This document shows, in pieces, positions 40,901-50,265 of a DNA stretch of 62,459 nt. Where the stretch lies: assembly GCA_946403965.1 (NCBI GenBank), contig CAMJBT010000009.1, positions 1 through 62,459 of the forward strand, given 5' to 3'. Both the position numbers and the translations under genes were made by a program. The notes under the pieces were generated by a model. That model saw only the letters and a list, made by a program, of their open reading frames with translations. It was not told the DNA's origin and made no database searches. Each line of letters begins with the position of its first letter. Position 1 is the first letter of the stretch. The DNA comes from an uncultured Pseudobutyrivibrio sp. Its GTDB lineage: Bacteria > Bacillota > Clostridia > Lachnospirales > Lachnospiraceae.

Positions 40901-43144
40901 TATCATCTCTATATCTATTGATTTATATTTTTCGTATCCCTCATGGAGCATATCTACATCTAATTCTCCATTCTCATAGGTAAAGCTATAAAGGTTATAC
41001 TCTCCATCAAGATATGCAAAATCCTCTCCATTATCCTGATAATGAGAGCCCCAGGCACTATCTCCTGCCACAAGCAGCTTTAAAGAATCATATGGCTTTT
41101 CTCCTACGTATTGCACTTGGTGATACATCGGAATTATACTTCCCACTTTTATGAATATCGGAAGTACATCTATTGGAGCATCCACGATGATATGTTTCTT
41201 TCCAGAAAATCTTTCCTTGGTCCAATAATTTATCCAGTTTCCATCAGGTAAATATACCATTCGCTTTGTCATGCCTTGTTCCACAATTGGTGCCACAAGC
41301 ATATTTTCACCTACCATAAACTGATTATTAAGATTATAAGTATTCTCATCATTCTCGTATTGAAGAACCAATGGACGCATCACGGGAAGCCCGGTAATCT
41401 GACTCTCAAATAGCAAATCATAAATATAAGGCAAAAATCTATAGTGAAGCTCAATATATTTCCTATAAATCTCTACAACTGTTTCACCAAATTGCCATGG
41501 TTCCTGAAGCTTTTGTCCCTTCGCACAATGATTTCTAAAAAAAGTGCAAAAAGTAGCAGCCTGTACCCAGCGAATCAAAAGCTCTGGATTTGTATCTCCT
41601 CCAAAACCGCCAATATCAGTCCCTGCAATAGCAAAACCACTCATACCCAAATTACAAATTTGAGGGATTAGCATCTGAAGATGTGACCACACACTCTGAT
41701 TATCTCCCGTCCATACTGCTGCATATTTCTGTGTTCCAGCATAGCAAGCTCTGGTAATGACAAGAGGTCGTTTGCCTGTGATTTCCTCCATCCCCTGATA
41801 AGTTGCCATACTCATAAAGTGCCCATAAACATTATGAACCTCTGCATGACTCGTAAGACGATTCTCAATATGAAATTTCACATCTAAAGGCAGGGGGCCA
41901 TTGAAACTAGCTGGCTCATTCATATCATTCCAAATTCCCTGCATACCTAAGCTCACAAGCTCCTTGTGGCTTGTAGCCCACCAATTTCGAACAGCTTCTC
42001 TGCCAAAATCAGGATATACCGCATCACCTGGCCATACCTGATTTACATACACTTTGTCATCCCTGTCACGGGCAAAATAATCCATCTTTATCCCCTGGTC
42101 ATACATGAAATAGCCTTCATCCACTTTAACCCCGGGATCAATGATACACACAGCTTTAAAACCATCCTTTTTTAAATCAGAAATGAGCTGCCCCTTTGGT
42201 CCATAGTCTTTCTCATTCCAAGTAAAGACTCTGTAACCATCCATATAATCAATATCATATTGAATTGATTCACATGGAATTTTATTTTGACGCATTTTAG
42301 CAGCCACTGTCCTAATATCATCCTCGCTAGCATAGCCCCAACGACATTGATGATATCCCAATGTCCAAAGCTGTGGAAGTGGACTGCGCCCTGTAAGATA
42401 TGTGTAGTGCTCAATAACATCTGCTATGCATTCACCTGTCATGAAATACATATCCAGATTTCCATCATCTGCACCATAGAAGAAGTAATCGGTGGATTCT
42501 TTGCCCATATCCATATAGCTATGGAATGTATTGTCAAAGAAAAGGCCATAGGTGTACCCTGGGCCTTTGCCAATCACAAATGGAATTGATTTATATAAAG
42601 CCGGCATATTTTCATGATGAATCTGTGGAATGTCTGAATTCCAGTTTTCATAGGCAAAACCTCGCTTGTTCAAAAATCCCGTTTTGTCTCCCATTCCATA
42701 GAAACGTTCTTTTTCATTCAACCTGAAAATCTGCTGTATTTTATAATTAACACGCTTTGCACCTGACAAGTGGTGGCCCTCTGCTTCAAGAAGGCCAACT
42801 GCTTCATCTGAGAGAGCACCCTCCAAACTTCGCTGCCCCTCATAACTTGTCAATATTTCATCTTTGTATTTATCCGTAAATACGAATCCAAAATCATCCC
42901 AGATATTAAGAATTACGCTAGCAGTTTTTATCTGCACTGCCCCTTCATCCTCTTCTATCTGGAAATCACAAGGAATAGAAGGATTACCCTCAATAGCGAC
43001 TGATTTGTAATCCTTCTTCCAACAAGGCACAAGAACCCGAAGTATTTCATCAGTAATAATCTGAACAACTACATCCTGTTTTTCAAATTCAATTTCTACC
43101 CTGTTGTCGATAGTTTTTGCCCCTAATAATTTGCCAAACTCCAT
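40898..43144 (-). CDS. Glycoside hydrolase family 31, alpha-glucosidase type
   Basis: 748 residues, no signal peptide, so probably cytosolic. N-terminal beta-sandwich, then the TIM barrel with the nucleophile Asp in WNDMNEPASF (about 411-420) and the acid/base region GGFGGDTNPELLIRW. The QYDIDYMDGYRVF strand holds substrate Asp residues. Family 31 includes alpha-glucosidases and alpha-xylosidases. The double Asp segment in DIDYMD is seen in alpha-glucosidases, but I cannot exclude xylosidase activity. Confidence 0.93.
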   Translation of the reverse strand: MEFGKLLGAKTIDNRVEIEFEKQDVVVQIITDEILRVLVPCWKKDYKSVAIEGNPSIPCDFQIEEDEGAVQIKTASVILNIWDDFGFVFTDKYKDEILTSYEGQRSLEGALSDEAVGLLEAEGHHLSGAKRVNYKIQQIFRLNEKERFYGMGDKTGFLNKRGFAYENWNSDIPQIHHENMPALYKSIPFVIGKGPGYTYGLFFDNTFHSYMDMGKESTDYFFYGADDGNLDMYFMTGECIADVIEHYTYLTGRSPLPQLWTLGYHQCRWGYASEDDIRTVAAKMRQNKIPCESIQYDIDYMDGYRVFTWNEKDYGPKGQLISDLKKDGFKAVCIIDPGVKVDEGYFMYDQGIKMDYFARDRDDKVYVNQVWPGDAVYPDFGREAVRNWWATSHKELVSLGMQGIWNDMNEPASFNGPLPLDVKFHIENRLTSHAEVHNVYGHFMSMATYQGMEEITGKRPLVITRACYAGTQKYAAVWTGDNQSVWSHLQMLIPQICNLGMSGFAIAGTDIGGFGGDTNPELLIRWVQAATFCTFFRNHCAKGQKLQEPWQFGETVVEIYRKYIELHYRFLPYIYDLLFESQITGLPVMRPLVLQYENDENTYNLNNQFMVGENMLVAPIVEQGMTKRMVYLPDGNWINYWTKERFSGKKHIIVDAPIDVLPIFIKVGSIIPMYHQVQYVGEKPYDSLKLLVAGDSAWGSHYQDNGEDFAYLDGEYNLYSFTYENGELDVDMLHEGYEKYKSIDIEMI

Positions 43145-43241
43145 TATACCCCTCCAATAAAAAGCAAAATTCTAAAATACCCTCAATACAAAAACGATTG
43201 CCATCATAATCACCAGAAATATACTAAGGGTACGAATTTCA

Positions 43242-44036
43242 TTAAAGCTCTCTAGATTTTTCGATGCATACCCTTTCTGCTTCAATAACAGCATTTCTAA
43301 AGCCAAGAGCCTCAAGAGCTGCTACTGCCTCTATTGTTGTACCACCTGGTGAGCATACATTATCCTTTAATACACCAGGGTGCTCCCCTGTCTCAAGCAC
43401 CATTTTAGCTGAACCAAGTACAGCCTGTGCCGCGAACTTGTATGCCTGTGCACGTGGCATACCCTCTGCAACAGCACCATCAGCCAGCGCCTCAATAAAC
43501 ATATATACATAAGCAGGTGATGAGCCGCTAATTCCTACAACTGCATCCTGTAATCTTTCAGGTACAATTTCAGCTTTTCCAAAAGACTCAAACAACTCAA
43601 GAACTGTTTCACACTCTTCCTCTGTAACAAGGTCATTTGGGCTGAGCGCACTCATCCCCTCCCCAACAAGTGCAGGAGTATTTGGCATTACGCGAATCAA
43701 TTTCAGGTCCTTTCCAAAGAGCTCAGTAAGTTTATTGATTGTCTGGCCGGCAGCAATACTAACAACCACCTTGTCAGTAAAATCCATGTCCTTTATTCCA
43801 TCAATTGCATCAGGGAGATATTGTGGCTTTACCGCCAAAAATACAATATCCGAAAACTCCACAACATCTCTATTGCTAATACTTGTATTAACGCTATACT
43901 CTTCATTCACTTTATCTAAGGCTGCTTGGAAAATATCGCTTGCCATAACATCTTCAGGATCTACAATCCCCGACGATATTATTCCTCCCATCATAGCTGT
44001 ACCCATATTTCCTGTTCCGATAAAACCTATTTTCAT
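43242..44036 (-). CDS. proC: Pyrroline-5-carboxylate reductase
   Basis: 264 residues from ATG at 44036 (GGAGG eight bp upstream; the 44078 start adds residues outside the family). NAD(P) motif GFIGTGNMGTAM (4-15), FLAVKPQYL, RVMPNTPALVGEGMSAL and the C-terminal LGSAKMVLETGEHPGVLKDNVCSPGGTTIEAV are diagnostic. Catalyses the last step of proline synthesis. Confidence 0.95.
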   Translation of the reverse strand: MKIGFIGTGNMGTAMMGGIISSGIVDPEDVMASDIFQAALDKVNEEYSVNTSISNRDVVEFSDIVFLAVKPQYLPDAIDGIKDMDFTDKVVVSIAAGQTINKLTELFGKDLKLIRVMPNTPALVGEGMSALSPNDLVTEEECETVLELFESFGKAEIVPERLQDAVVGISGSSPAYVYMFIEALADGAVAEGMPRAQAYKFAAQAVLGSAKMVLETGEHPGVLKDNVCSPGGTTIEAVAALEALGFRNAVIEAERVCIEKSREL

Positions 44037-44055
44037 ACGCCTAACCTCCAGTTCT

Positions 44056-44104
44056 AAAAAAGTCCTAAAATAATACAATTAGTGTATCATTTCAGGACTT
44101 TTTT
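44056..44104. terminator. Long hairpin terminator after glnN
   Basis: Minus-strand AAAAAAGTCCTGAAATGATACA pairs almost throughout with TGTATTATTTTAGGACTTTTTT. U-tracts occur on both strands. It ends the glnN message before proC. Confidence 0.88.
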
Positions 44105-44119
44105 GTACATTAAACCCAA

Positions 44120-44161
44120 GACTTCTTGTTGGCTTTTTCCTTAAGTAGCCCACAAGAAGTC
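44120..44161. repeat. REP-like palindromic element
   Basis: GACTTCTTGTTGGCT-loop-AGTAGCCCACAAGAAGTC forms a stem of about 14 bp with TTTTTCCTTAA in the loop. Best preserved member of the family, between glnN and its terminator. Confidence 0.7.
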
Positions 44162-44185
44162 ATTGAATTTACAATGAGTTACAAT

Positions 44186-46306
44186 TTATACTTCAAAAAT
44201 CATATCGCCGTAGCTTGGCATTGGCCATGATTCTTTGTCTACTATCATTTCAAGAGCATCAACTGGCTTTCTTAATGCTTCCATAGCTGTAACAACCTCA
44301 TCATGATAGAAGTTTGCCTTTTCACATGTAGAAGCCTTCATGCTGTATGCCTTTTCATTTGTTTCTCTAAGATGTACAAGGGCATCTTTAGATTCGCGAA
44401 GGTAATTAGATAGCTTGATAAGAAGCTCCTTCTGAGTACTTACATCTGCCTCTGGACATGCATCAGAGATTGTGCCAATAGAAAGGCCCAACTCAGTTGC
44501 ATAACTGATAACAGCAGGAATAATCTGCTTAGATGCCATATCAATCATTGTACGAGCCTCGATATTTATCGACTTGATGTACTGCTCGTATTCAATTTCT
44601 GCTCTAGATTCAAGCTCCACCTTTGAGAATACATTAAACTTCTCAAACATATCAACTGTAGCATCTGTTGTAAGAGCTGGAATAGCTTCAACAAATGAAT
44701 TGATTTCTGGAAGACCACGTTTCTTTGCTTCTTCAATCCATTCCTCACCATATCCATTACCATTGAATACGATGCGCTGATGCTCTGTAGCAAGCTTCTT
44801 GATCATATCATGAACAGCAAGATCAAAATCTTTTGCCTTTTCAAGTTCATCACAAGCCTCGCAAAGAGCTTCTGCCATGATTGTATTAAGAACTACATTT
44901 GGTTCACCTACTGAATCCTGTGAACCTGGCATTCTGAACTCGAATTTATTTCCAGTAAATGCAAATGGGGATGTACGATTTCTATCTGTAGCATCCTTTC
45001 TAAAATCAGGAAGAGTCTTAACACCTGTTGCAAGCTTCTCACCCTTCTTTGACTTTGTAGCTGTACCAGTTGAAATAAGCTGAGTAAGCACATCCTCAAG
45101 CTGTTCTCCAAGATATACAGAAATGATAACTGGAGGTGCCTCATTTCCGCCAAGACGCTGATCATTACCAACATCTGATGCAGACTCACGAAGAAGATCT
45201 GCATGTCTATCTACAGCCTTAAGCACAAGACAAAGAATAAGTAAAAACTGAATATTCTCATGTGGTGATTTTCCAGGCTCGAAAAGATTAATGCCATCAT
45301 CTGTCACAAGTGACCAGTTGTCATGCTTTCCTGAACCATTTACGCCATTAAATGGCTTTTCATGAAGAAGACACTGTAAGCCATGACGATTTGCCACCTT
45401 ACGAAGGGTCTCCATAATAATCTGATTGTGATCTACAGCCACATTGCACTGTGCGTAGATAGGAGCAAGCTCGTGCTGAGCTGGTGCAACCTCATTGTGC
45501 TGAGTCTTTGATGAAACGCCCAGCTTCCAAAGCTCAATATTTACATCACGCATATATGCTTCAATGCGCTCTGGAATTGTTCCGAAATAATGATCGTCCA
45601 TTTCCTGGCCCTTTGGAGGCATAGCACCAAAAAGTGTACGACCTGTATACATTAAGTCCTTACGTGCGAGATACATTTCACGATCGATAAGAAAGTATTC
45701 CTGTTCTGCACCAACTGAAGGAATAACACGTTTAGATGTATTGTTTCCAAATAATCTAAGTAATCTGATAGCCTGCTCAGAAACAACCTCCATAGAACGA
45801 AGAAGTGGTGTTTTCTGATCAAGTGCCTCGCCAGTGTATGAACAGAAGGCTGTTGGAATGCAAAGTGTAGCACCTGCAGCATCCTGTCGAACAAAAGCAG
45901 GTGATGTAGGATCCCAAGCTGTGTATCCTCTAGCCTCAAATGTGGCTCTAAGTCCGCCTGATGGGAATGACGATGCGTCTGGTTCGCCCTTAATTAATTC
46001 TTTTCCTGAGAAGCTCATAAGAACCCTGCCTGATGGCAATGGAGCGGAAATAAAAGAATCATGCTTTTCAGCAGTGATGCCTGTAAGTGGTTGGAACCAA
46101 TGTGTGTAGTGTGTTGCGCCTTTTTCAATAGCCCATTCCTTCATCTCGTGTGCAATTACATCCGCTGTCTCAAGATCAAGTTCCTTGCCTTCTGAGATTG
46201 TCTGCTTGAGCTTTTGATATGTCTTCTTTGGGAGACGTTCCTGCATGACAGTGTCGTTAAATACATTCTCTCCAAAGATATCTGCCACATTAAAATATTC
46301 TTCCAT
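44186..46306 (-). CDS. glnN: Glutamine synthetase type III
   Basis: 706 residues, as typical for GSIII, which forms large dodecamers and is common in Bacteroides and butyrivibrios. GSIII signature segments present: [53 protein letters not shown] (metal Glu), [11 protein letters not shown], and [23 protein letters not shown]-dependent ammonia assimilation to glutamine. It follows fba, from which a terminator separates it. Confidence 0.96.
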   Translation of the reverse strand: MEEYFNVADIFGENVFNDTVMQERLPKKTYQKLKQTISEGKELDLETADVIAHEMKEWAIEKGATHYTHWFQPLTGITAEKHDSFISAPLPSGRVLMSFSGKELIKGEPDASSFPSGGLRATFEARGYTAWDPTSPAFVRQDAAGATLCIPTAFCSYTGEALDQKTPLLRSMEVVSEQAIRLLRLFGNNTSKRVIPSVGAEQEYFLIDREMYLARKDLMYTGRTLFGAMPPKGQEMDDHYFGTIPERIEAYMRDVNIELWKLGVSSKTQHNEVAPAQHELAPIYAQCNVAVDHNQIIMETLRKVANRHGLQCLLHEKPFNGVNGSGKHDNWSLVTDDGINLFEPGKSPHENIQFLLILCLVLKAVDRHADLLRESASDVGNDQRLGGNEAPPVIISVYLGEQLEDVLTQLISTGTATKSKKGEKLATGVKTLPDFRKDATDRNRTSPFAFTGNKFEFRMPGSQDSVGEPNVVLNTIMAEALCEACDELEKAKDFDLAVHDMIKKLATEHQRIVFNGNGYGEEWIEEAKKRGLPEINSFVEAIPALTTDATVDMFEKFNVFSKVELESRAEIEYEQYIKSINIEARTMIDMASKQIIPAVISYATELGLSIGTISDACPEADVSTQKELLIKLSNYLRESKDALVHLRETNEKAYSMKASTCEKANFYHDEVVTAMEALRKPVDALEMIVDKESWPMPSYGDMIFEV

Positions 46307-46336
46307 TAATTAAATATCCTTTCGCACGTAATAAAC

Positions 46337-46371
46337 GAAAAGACAATCAGCAGGTTCTTAGCCGATTGTCT
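46337..46371 (-). terminator. Terminator after fba
   Basis: Minus-strand AGACAATCGGC-TAAGAACC-TGCTGATTGTCT followed by TTTCG. Eleven-bp stem with a G-U-type interruption; the U-tract is short. A further small hairpin (AGCTC/GAGCT, 46378-46395) precedes it. Confidence 0.7.
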
Positions 46372-46410
46372 CTTCTAAAGCTCATGTAGGAGCTAGAACA
46401 TCATTTTGAT

Positions 46411-47274
46411 TTATGCCTTGCCTACTGAACCAAATAATTCCATCTTCTCTTTTACTGTAGCCTTGATAGCCTCTGTACCAGGAGCTAAAAGCTTACGTGG
46501 GTCAAATCCCTTGCCCTCGATATCCTTACCAGCCTCGATGTACTTACGTGTTGCCTCAGCAAATGAAAGCTGGCACTCTGTGTTAACGTTGATCTTTGAA
46601 ACACCAAGCTCGATAGCCTTCTTGATCATGTCAGCTGGGATACCTGTACCACCGTGAAGAACGAGTGGCATTGCACCTGTCTTCTGCTGAATAGCATCAA
46701 GTGTCTCGAATGAAAGACCAGCCCAGTTCTCTGGGTACTTGCCGTGGATGTTACCAATACCAGCTGCAAGCATATCTACGCCAAGGTCAGCGATTGTCTT
46801 GCACTCTTCTGGATCAGCACACTCGCCCATACCTACAACGCCGTCTTCCTCACCACCGATAGAACCAACTTCACACTCGATAGAAAGACCAAGACCGTGC
46901 GCTACATTAACAAGCTCTGTAGACTTAGCAAGGTTCTCCTCGAATGGATAGTGTGAACCATCAAACATGATAGATGTGAAACCAGCCTTAATACACTTGT
47001 AGCATCCTTCGTATGTACCGTGATCAAGGTGAAGTGCTACAGGAACTGTAATTCCAAGCTCCTCATCCATAGCGCGAACCATAGCTGCTACTGTACCAAA
47101 GCCTGTCATGTACTTACCAGCACCCTCAGATACACCAAGGATTACAGGAGAGTTGAGCTCCTGAGCTGTAAGAAGGATAGCCTTTGTCCACTCAAGGTTG
47201 TTAATGTTGAACTGACCAACTGCATAGTGGCCTGCCTTTGCTTTATCAAGCATTTCTTTTGCAGAAACTAACAT
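46411..47274 (-). CDS. fba: Fructose-1,6-bisphosphate aldolase, class II
   Basis: 287 residues. Zinc ligands are in HLDHG (about 82-86), IECEVG and the C-terminal LHGGTGIP; GSHYPFEENLAKS holds the helix around the phosphate site. Cleaves fructose-1,6-bisphosphate to DHAP and glyceraldehyde-3-phosphate (glycolysis). Codon use is noticeably more uniform than in the neighbours, as expected for a highly expressed gene. Strong promoter at 47330. Confidence 0.95.
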   Translation of the reverse strand: MLVSAKEMLDKAKAGHYAVGQFNINNLEWTKAILLTAQELNSPVILGVSEGAGKYMTGFGTVAAMVRAMDEELGITVPVALHLDHGTYEGCYKCIKAGFTSIMFDGSHYPFEENLAKSTELVNVAHGLGLSIECEVGSIGGEEDGVVGMGECADPEECKTIADLGVDMLAAGIGNIHGKYPENWAGLSFETLDAIQQKTGAMPLVLHGGTGIPADMIKKAIELGVSKINVNTECQLSFAEATRKYIEAGKDIEGKGFDPRKLLAPGTEAIKATVKEKMELFGSVGKA

Positions 47275-47329
47275 AATTATTCCTCCATTTATGCGTTTAT
47301 TGGGTCGTTGAAAACCCTATCTAAGCGAA

Positions 47330-47358
47330 ATTCTACCATAACGTGTCTTGCTATTCAA
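47330..47358 (-). promoter_or_regulatory. Promoter of fba
   Basis: Minus-strand TTGAAT (47353-47358), 17-bp spacer, TAGAAT (47330-47335). The -35 lies in the last codons of the upstream lipid kinase gene. Confidence 0.65.
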
Positions 47359-48244
47359 TAGCGATTTCAAGGGCATTATGCTCATCTTTAATAACTACAA
47401 CGTCATGATTTCCACCAAATTCCCCGTCCAAAGTCCATGGAACGACTTCAGTACTAATGAATTTAATTTCCTTTGTCTGGAATGCATAGACCATATCAGA
47501 ATCCGGAATAATTCCTGTCATAAAGCCAAGAATTTCGTTTAATTCAATTGGATTACGAGGCATCTTTATAAGAGTAACCTCAAAAACGCCATCATTTAGA
47601 CCTATATCCCCGCGTATGATACCCTGGAATCCTCCAACGGACTTTGAGTTGGTAATCATACCGAAAATAAATTCTTCGTAAACAACATTACCGTCATATT
47701 CAACCTGCATTCTAAATGATGGAATATCACGAAGTTGCTTTGCTCCCTCTATTATATATGCTGCATGTCCTAGTATATTTTTCAAATCCTGCGATGTTGC
47801 ATAGGATACTTCTGTAAAAATACCAAATGCAGCCACATAAACAAATGAGTCTGAATTGAATCTTCCTATATCACATGGAAAAAGATTGTCAGACACACTA
47901 ATATTGGCTGCATTCAACATATTCTTATCTATTCCGAGAGAATTACCAAAATCATTTGTCGAACCAGCTGGAATATATCCAATAGGTATACGCTTTTCTT
48001 CCTCCAAACGCATCATACCAGTGACTACTTCGTCCAAGGTACCATCGCCTCCGGAGCATACAATTCTGTCGTAATTCTCTACTTGTTCTATGGTCTGATT
48101 GGTGGCATCACCGCCAGACTGAGTGATGTGTACACTAACCTGGTAGCCAGCCTTAATCATAATATCTAGGATGTCAGCCAGATGTTCTTTTATTTGTCCC
48201 TTGCCTGAGCGAGGATTTACTATAAATAATAATCTTTTTGACAT
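47351..48244 (-). CDS. Diacylglycerol/lipid kinase family protein
   Basis: 297 residues. The catalytic-domain glycine motif is CSGGDGTLDEVVTGM (about 63-77), followed by PIGYIPAGSTNDFGNSLGI, the second nucleotide segment of DgkB/YegS-like kinases. N-terminal FIVNPRSGKGQ is the family hallmark. Probably phosphorylates diacylglycerol or a related lipid for phospholipid recycling. 16 bp after crh. Confidence 0.92.
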   Translation of the reverse strand: MSKRLLFIVNPRSGKGQIKEHLADILDIMIKAGYQVSVHITQSGGDATNQTIEQVENYDRIVCSGGDGTLDEVVTGMMRLEEEKRIPIGYIPAGSTNDFGNSLGIDKNMLNAANISVSDNLFPCDIGRFNSDSFVYVAAFGIFTEVSYATSQDLKNILGHAAYIIEGAKQLRDIPSFRMQVEYDGNVVYEEFIFGMITNSKSVGGFQGIIRGDIGLNDGVFEVTLIKMPRNPIELNEILGFMTGIIPDSDMVYAFQTKEIKFISTEVVPWTLDGEFGGNHDVVVIKDEHNALEIAIE

Positions 48245-48260
48245 ATATCCCTCTATATAA

Positions 48261-48509
48261 TTATTTAGTAAGGAAATCGGAAAGTTCAGCTACTGCCTTT
48301 TCTTCATCATCTCCAGCGGCATCAATAACAACTCTTGAGCCTGATGATAATACCAAACTCATCATTCCCATAATACTCTTGGCATTTACCTTCTTTTCAT
48401 CCATCTCAAAATAGATTGAGCTTGAAAATCTGTTAGCTAACTGTACCAAATGAGCTATAGGTGTAGCTTCCATTGAATTTGACATCTGAATAGTAACTTC
48501 TTTTTGCAT
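48261..48509 (-). CDS. crh: Crh-like HPr paralogue lacking the active-site histidine
   Basis: 82 residues, HPr fold. Where HPr has GxHARPA the sequence is SMEATPIA, so the catalytic His15 is replaced by Glu (E14). The regulatory serine is kept (AKSIMGMM, S45). It therefore cannot pass PEP phosphate to sugar enzymes but can be a substrate for HprK, encoded in the same cluster. In Bacillus, Crh at this position (after whiA) is a CcpA corepressor and carries Gln at the same site. Confidence 0.87.
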   Translation of the reverse strand: MQKEVTIQMSNSMEATPIAHLVQLANRFSSSIYFEMDEKKVNAKSIMGMMSLVLSSGSRVVIDAAGDDEEKAVAELSDFLTK

Positions 48510-48546
48510 GACGTCCTCCTGAATATCTAAAAAACCTAAACACTGG

Positions 48547-49392
48547 CTATTCCAATTCCCCTGCTATTGCAGCCAGCTTCTTGAACCTATGATTAACCCC
48601 CGACTTACCAATTGGTGGATCAAGCAGCTCTCCCAAATCCTTAAGTGGAGTATCTGGGTATTGCAAACGCACTCTTGCTATTTCTTCCAATTGAGCTGGA
48701 AGGTTTTCAAGCCCAAGCTTTGCATCTATCAGATTGATTTGCTCTATCTGTCTAACTGCTGCTGATACTGTTTTACCTATATTAGCTGTCTCACAATTAA
48801 CCTTTCGGTTGATGTTACCACGAACTTCCTTTACAACTCGAATATTTTCTAAATCCATAACTGAATGAGCCGCTTCCATAACTCGAAGTATCTCAACGAT
48901 TTGGGCTCCTTCCTTTAGATACACAACGTATTTCCCATTTCTAAGAACATACTTGGCATCCACATCAAAAACACTCATAGCCTTCACTAAAAGCCCTGCT
49001 TGTGCTGATGTGTTTGTGACTATCTCGAAGTGATAGCCTTTATTTGGATCTGATATCGAGCCAGCCGCTAAAAATGCTCCTCTTATAAAGGCTCTCTTGC
49101 AGCATGTCTGCTGGATAATGATTTCATTTATCATGGAACCATCATCAGAAAGCTTCAACATTTTTTTAGTCTCTAAAAAGACATCAGCTGAGATTCCGGT
49201 GACATCTTTCCCTATATTACGTGTTTTATTCAATAAAGTAAAGACTTTTCTACTTAATTGGTCCAAAGAATTATTTTTAAATATCTCAGTTCCCTGCAAA
49301 ATTATGATTCCTGCAAGCTCTGCTACTGCACAGTGTCTACTCTTTGGAACTACATCAAAAAGCTCTTCTTTAACATCTTTTGAAAATGACAA
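48547..49392 (-). CDS. whiA: DNA-binding protein WhiA
   Basis: 281 residues. N-terminal two-lobed homing-endonuclease-like domain (KSRHCAVAELAGII; RAFIRGAFLAAGSISDPNKGYHFEI, catalytic acidic residues lost), C-terminal helix-turn-helix region (EIARVRLQYPDTPLKDLGELLDPPIGKSGVNHRFKKL). Start is TTG directly after the rapZ stop, with GAGAGG eight bp ahead, so translation is probably coupled. WhiA affects division and chromosome segregation in Gram-positives. Confidence 0.94.
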   Translation of the reverse strand: MSFSKDVKEELFDVVPKSRHCAVAELAGIIILQGTEIFKNNSLDQLSRKVFTLLNKTRNIGKDVTGISADVFLETKKMLKLSDDGSMINEIIIQQTCCKRAFIRGAFLAAGSISDPNKGYHFEIVTNTSAQAGLLVKAMSVFDVDAKYVLRNGKYVVYLKEGAQIVEILRVMEAAHSVMDLENIRVVKEVRGNINRKVNCETANIGKTVSAAVRQIEQINLIDAKLGLENLPAQLEEIARVRLQYPDTPLKDLGELLDPPIGKSGVNHRFKKLAAIAGELE

Positions 49393-50265
49393 TTATTTGC
49401 CTCTCAAAGCATCTTTACCAATATCACGATGCTCAATTTTAAGTCCATAAGACTCATCGCCATTTAAAGCTTCAAAAATCTCATCAGCCAGACATACTGA
49501 TCTATGCTTGCCGCCTGTGCATCCTACGGCAATTACTAATTGATTTTTTCCTTCCTTTATATAGTTTGGAATTAGAAATTTAATCAAATCTGTTGTTTTA
49601 TCCAAGAAAACCTTGGCCTCATCATATTTTAAAACAAAGTCCTTGATTGGCTGATCATTTCCTGTGAATGGACGAAGTTCCAAGTCATAGTAAGGATTTG
49701 GTAAAAATCTTACATCAAACACAAGATCTGCATCTTCAGGAATTCCATATTTAAATCCAAAGGAAATAATTGTAACAAACAGACTTTTATATTCTGCATC
49801 ATCTACAAATATTTTCTCTAGTTCTTCCTTAAGCTCCCTGGTAAGAAGATGTGTAGTATCAATTACATAATCAGCTTCGTTGCGAAGAAAACCAATTGAT
49901 TCTCTTTCTTCTTTAATGCCAGCAGCAATTCTTTCTCTTCCAGAAAGAGGGTGATTACGCCTGGTTTCCTTATATCTTTTTACAAGAACATCATCCTCAG
50001 CATCCAAAAACAGTATAGAAAATCGCTTCTGATCATTGTCTAACTCTTGCAGTAAATCCGGCAAAAGCTTCATTGCATTGCCATTACGAACATCAATTCC
50101 AACTACAATTTTCTGTTCAAAGGTTCCGCTATCTGCCAATTCCACAAAGCTCTTCAATAATTGTACAGGCAAATTATCTACACAGTAGTAGCCCATATCC
50201 TCCAACATTTTGAAGGCAGTATTTTTACCTGCTCCGGACATTCCAGTAAGAATTAGTAGCTTCAA
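49393..50265 (-). CDS. rapZ: RNase adapter protein RapZ
   Basis: 290 residues. Walker A GMSGAGKN (8-15), Walker B-like SILFLDAEDDVLVKRYKETRRNHPL, and C-terminal AVGCTGGKHRSVCLADEIFE (about 246-265), which binds RNA or metabolite in E. coli RapZ. Start is TTG overlapping the murB stop (TTGA). In Firmicutes (YvcJ) it hydrolyses nucleotides and affects competence or wall signalling. Confidence 0.95.
   Translation of the reverse strand: MKLLILTGMSGAGKNTAFKMLEDMGYYCVDNLPVQLLKSFVELADSGTFEQKIVVGIDVRNGNAMKLLPDLLQELDNDQKRFSILFLDAEDDVLVKRYKETRRNHPLSGRERIAAGIKEERESIGFLRNEADYVIDTTHLLTRELKEELEKIFVDDAEYKSLFVTIISFGFKYGIPEDADLVFDVRFLPNPYYDLELRPFTGNDQPIKDFVLKYDEAKVFLDKTTDLIKFLIPNYIKEGKNQLVIAVGCTGGKHRSVCLADEIFEALNGDESYGLKIEHRDIGKDALRGK

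Noticed and set aside
43172..43260. Small hydrophobic frame after proC (ending SIFLVIMMAIVFVLRVF)
   Set aside because: Would encode a membrane-like peptide, but there is no in-frame start with a ribosome site outside proC; kept only as a curiosity.
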